This document shows, piece after piece, positions 5,623 to 6,281 of a stretch of DNA of 6,281 nt. Each line of letters starts with the position of its first letter. The stretch's first letter is position 1. Source of the stretch: an uncultured Blautia sp. (lineage in GTDB: Bacteria > Bacillota > Clostridia > Lachnospirales > Lachnospiraceae); the NCBI GenBank assembly GCA_900539525.1, contig UQCM01000103.1, positions 1 through 6,281 on the forward strand. The letters run 5' to 3'. A program made the position numbers and the translations under genes. The notes beneath the pieces are model-generated. The model was given only the letters and a program-made list of their open reading frames with translations, did not search any database and was not told the DNA's origin.

Positions 5623-5639
5623 ATATAGTGGCGCTATAT
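5623..5639 (+). repeat. 17-bp palindrome between the membrane and helical protein genes
   Basis: ATATAGTG-G-CGCTATAT has 8-bp arms around a central G with one T-G mismatch. It occupies the short gap between the stop at 5613 and the start at 5659. It has the same 8+1+8 geometry as the palindrome at 5245-5261 but a different sequence. No T-tract follows, so it is not a terminator. Confidence 0.5.
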
Positions 5640-5658
5640 GGAAAGGCAGAAATAAACA

Positions 5659-6216
5659 ATGGAAGAATTATATAAAGTGATGGATGATTTGCTTGAGGTG
5701 GAATTTCAGATGAAAGCAGGGATGGATATTCTGAAAGAACTGGAAGAGTTTTATATGCTGGAAAAAGAAACCGAAAAATCGGATGCTAGAAAAGTAGCTG
5801 TGCTGATGAAAGGATATCTGCAGTCGATGAAGTCAAATATTCGAGAAATCATTCGTTATATTGATGACACGACACTTGAAAAATCAAATGATAAAAAGAA
5901 AGATAAACAGGAATCTGCGAGCACCATATCCGAGGAAGTGCAGGAATTTGTGAATCTGACAATTACAGAGCATATGGGGAAAGCATATTCAGAATGGAAG
6001 TTAAAGCAGGATAAAGAGCCAGTAAGTGAGATTGATAAGAAATACCAGAAATTACTGGAAACGTTATCCCAAGAACAGGAAGAAGTGATTACGGAATACT
6101 GTAATGCAATTTTTAGCAGTGGAGCAGAAACAGAAGAATTTTTCTATCGACTGGGATTAAAAGATGGACTGAATCTGAAAAATACGGTAAAATCTGTATT
6201 AGAAATGATATCATGA
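5659..6216 (+). CDS. Hypothetical helical protein with DUF6809-like C-terminus
   Basis: This 185-residue soluble, highly charged protein is predicted to be almost all helix. Residues 1-75 form one helical part (KVMDDLLEVEFQMKAGMDIL). Residues 74-90 are a Lys/Ser-rich linker. Residues 125-185 (YQKLLETLSQEQEEVITEYC and the later F-x-RLGLKDGLNL) resemble the small DUF6809-type proteins common in Lachnospiraceae mobile elements; this likeness is by eye. There is no signal peptide, membrane segment or catalytic motif. The ribosome binding site is weaker than elsewhere (AAAGG at 5642-5646, 12 nt from the ATG), so expression may be lower. Function is unknown. Confidence 0.75.
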   Translation: MEELYKVMDDLLEVEFQMKAGMDILKELEEFYMLEKETEKSDARKVAVLMKGYLQSMKSNIREIIRYIDDTTLEKSNDKKKDKQESASTISEEVQEFVNLTITEHMGKAYSEWKLKQDKEPVSEIDKKYQKLLETLSQEQEEVITEYCNAIFSSGAETEEFFYRLGLKDGLNLKNTVKSVLEMIS

Positions 6217-6240
6217 AATCGGAAGTTGGAGGATACACGC

Positions 6241-6281
6241 ATGAAAATTGTAATCATTAATGGAAGTGCCAGAAAAGGAAA
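6241..6281 (+). CDS. Flavodoxin/NADPH-dependent FMN reductase-like protein (5' end only)
   Basis: Only 13 complete codons are visible: MKIVIINGSARKG. A short hydrophobic strand followed by NGSxRKG is the usual start of the flavodoxin-like fold, where this loop binds the FMN phosphate. GGAGG at 6228-6232 is 8 nt before the ATG, which supports a real start. The gene runs past the window end. It may be cargo of the element or chromosomal; 13 residues are too few to name the subfamily. Confidence 0.6.
   Translation, partial: MKIVIINGSARKG

Larger units (their letters stand above)
339..6216 (+). mobile_element. Integration, partition and replication module of an integrative element (partial)
   Basis: The window carries excisionase-like HTH genes, a complete tyrosine integrase, an RHH protein, ParA, ParB and a RepA_N initiator in one orientation, followed by small accessory genes. 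An integrase linked to a plasmid-type partition and replication cassette is the signature of an ICE or integrating plasmid. Neither end can be placed: no direct-repeat attachment site could be recognised, and no transfer genes are visible. If the operon begins at the element's edge, the left attachment site would lie in or before 1-338, but that is a guess. The boundaries given are simply the outermost complete genes. Confidence 0.7.

Noticed and set aside
5584..5623. Two 8-of-9 matches to a reverse DnaA box (TGTGGATTA at 5584-5592, TGTGGAAAA at 5615-5623)
   Set aside because: About one or more 8-of-9 matches are expected by chance in a window this size, and the iterons in repA are a far stronger origin candidate.

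Overview
The window looks like the integration, partition and replication module of an integrative mobile element, probably an integrative and conjugative element (ICE) or an integrating plasmid, from a low-GC Gram-positive anaerobe. Lachnospiraceae or a related Clostridia is the best guess. Reasons: A/T-rich sequence, strong AGGAGG-type ribosome binding sites, tightly packed overlapping genes on one strand, and protein types (RepA_N initiator with a C-terminal domain of the DUF6017 kind, small HTH proteins beside a Tn916-type integrase) that are typical of gut Clostridia ICEs. No relaxase, coupling protein or VirB4-like gene is inside the window, so conjugation itself is inferred only from the kind of module.

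Layout. Positions 1-338 hold no convincing gene. They contain a strong strand-specific hairpin with a T-tract (terminator or attenuator), a second hairpin and an unexplained open Cys-rich frame on the minus strand. From 339 to 5202, eight genes lie head to tail with overlaps or gaps of at most 24 nt, so probably one operon: three tandem paralogous HTH/excisionase-like proteins, a complete tyrosine integrase, a ribbon-helix-helix (RHH) protein, ParA, ParB and a RepA_N-type initiator. Inside repA are six 23-bp iteron-like repeats, each an inverted repeat, which together are the best candidate for the replication origin.

The 105-nt gap after repA (5203-5307) is packed with palindromes. Two near-identical palindromes are centred 65 bp apart, with a different 17-bp palindrome between them. 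The middle one lies in the spacer of a plausible promoter with an extended -10. This looks like the control point between the replication/integration operon and the next genes. These are a small three-helix membrane protein, a helical hypothetical protein with a DUF6809-like tail, and the first codons of a flavodoxin/FMN-reductase-like gene cut by the window end.

How the genes may work together (inference): Int and one or more of the HTH proteins integrate and excise the element, RepA replicates the excised circle from the iterons, and ParA/ParB segregate it. Having all of these in one operon would couple excision to replication and stable maintenance. The RHH protein, ParB or an HTH protein could be the factor that reads the palindromic cluster.
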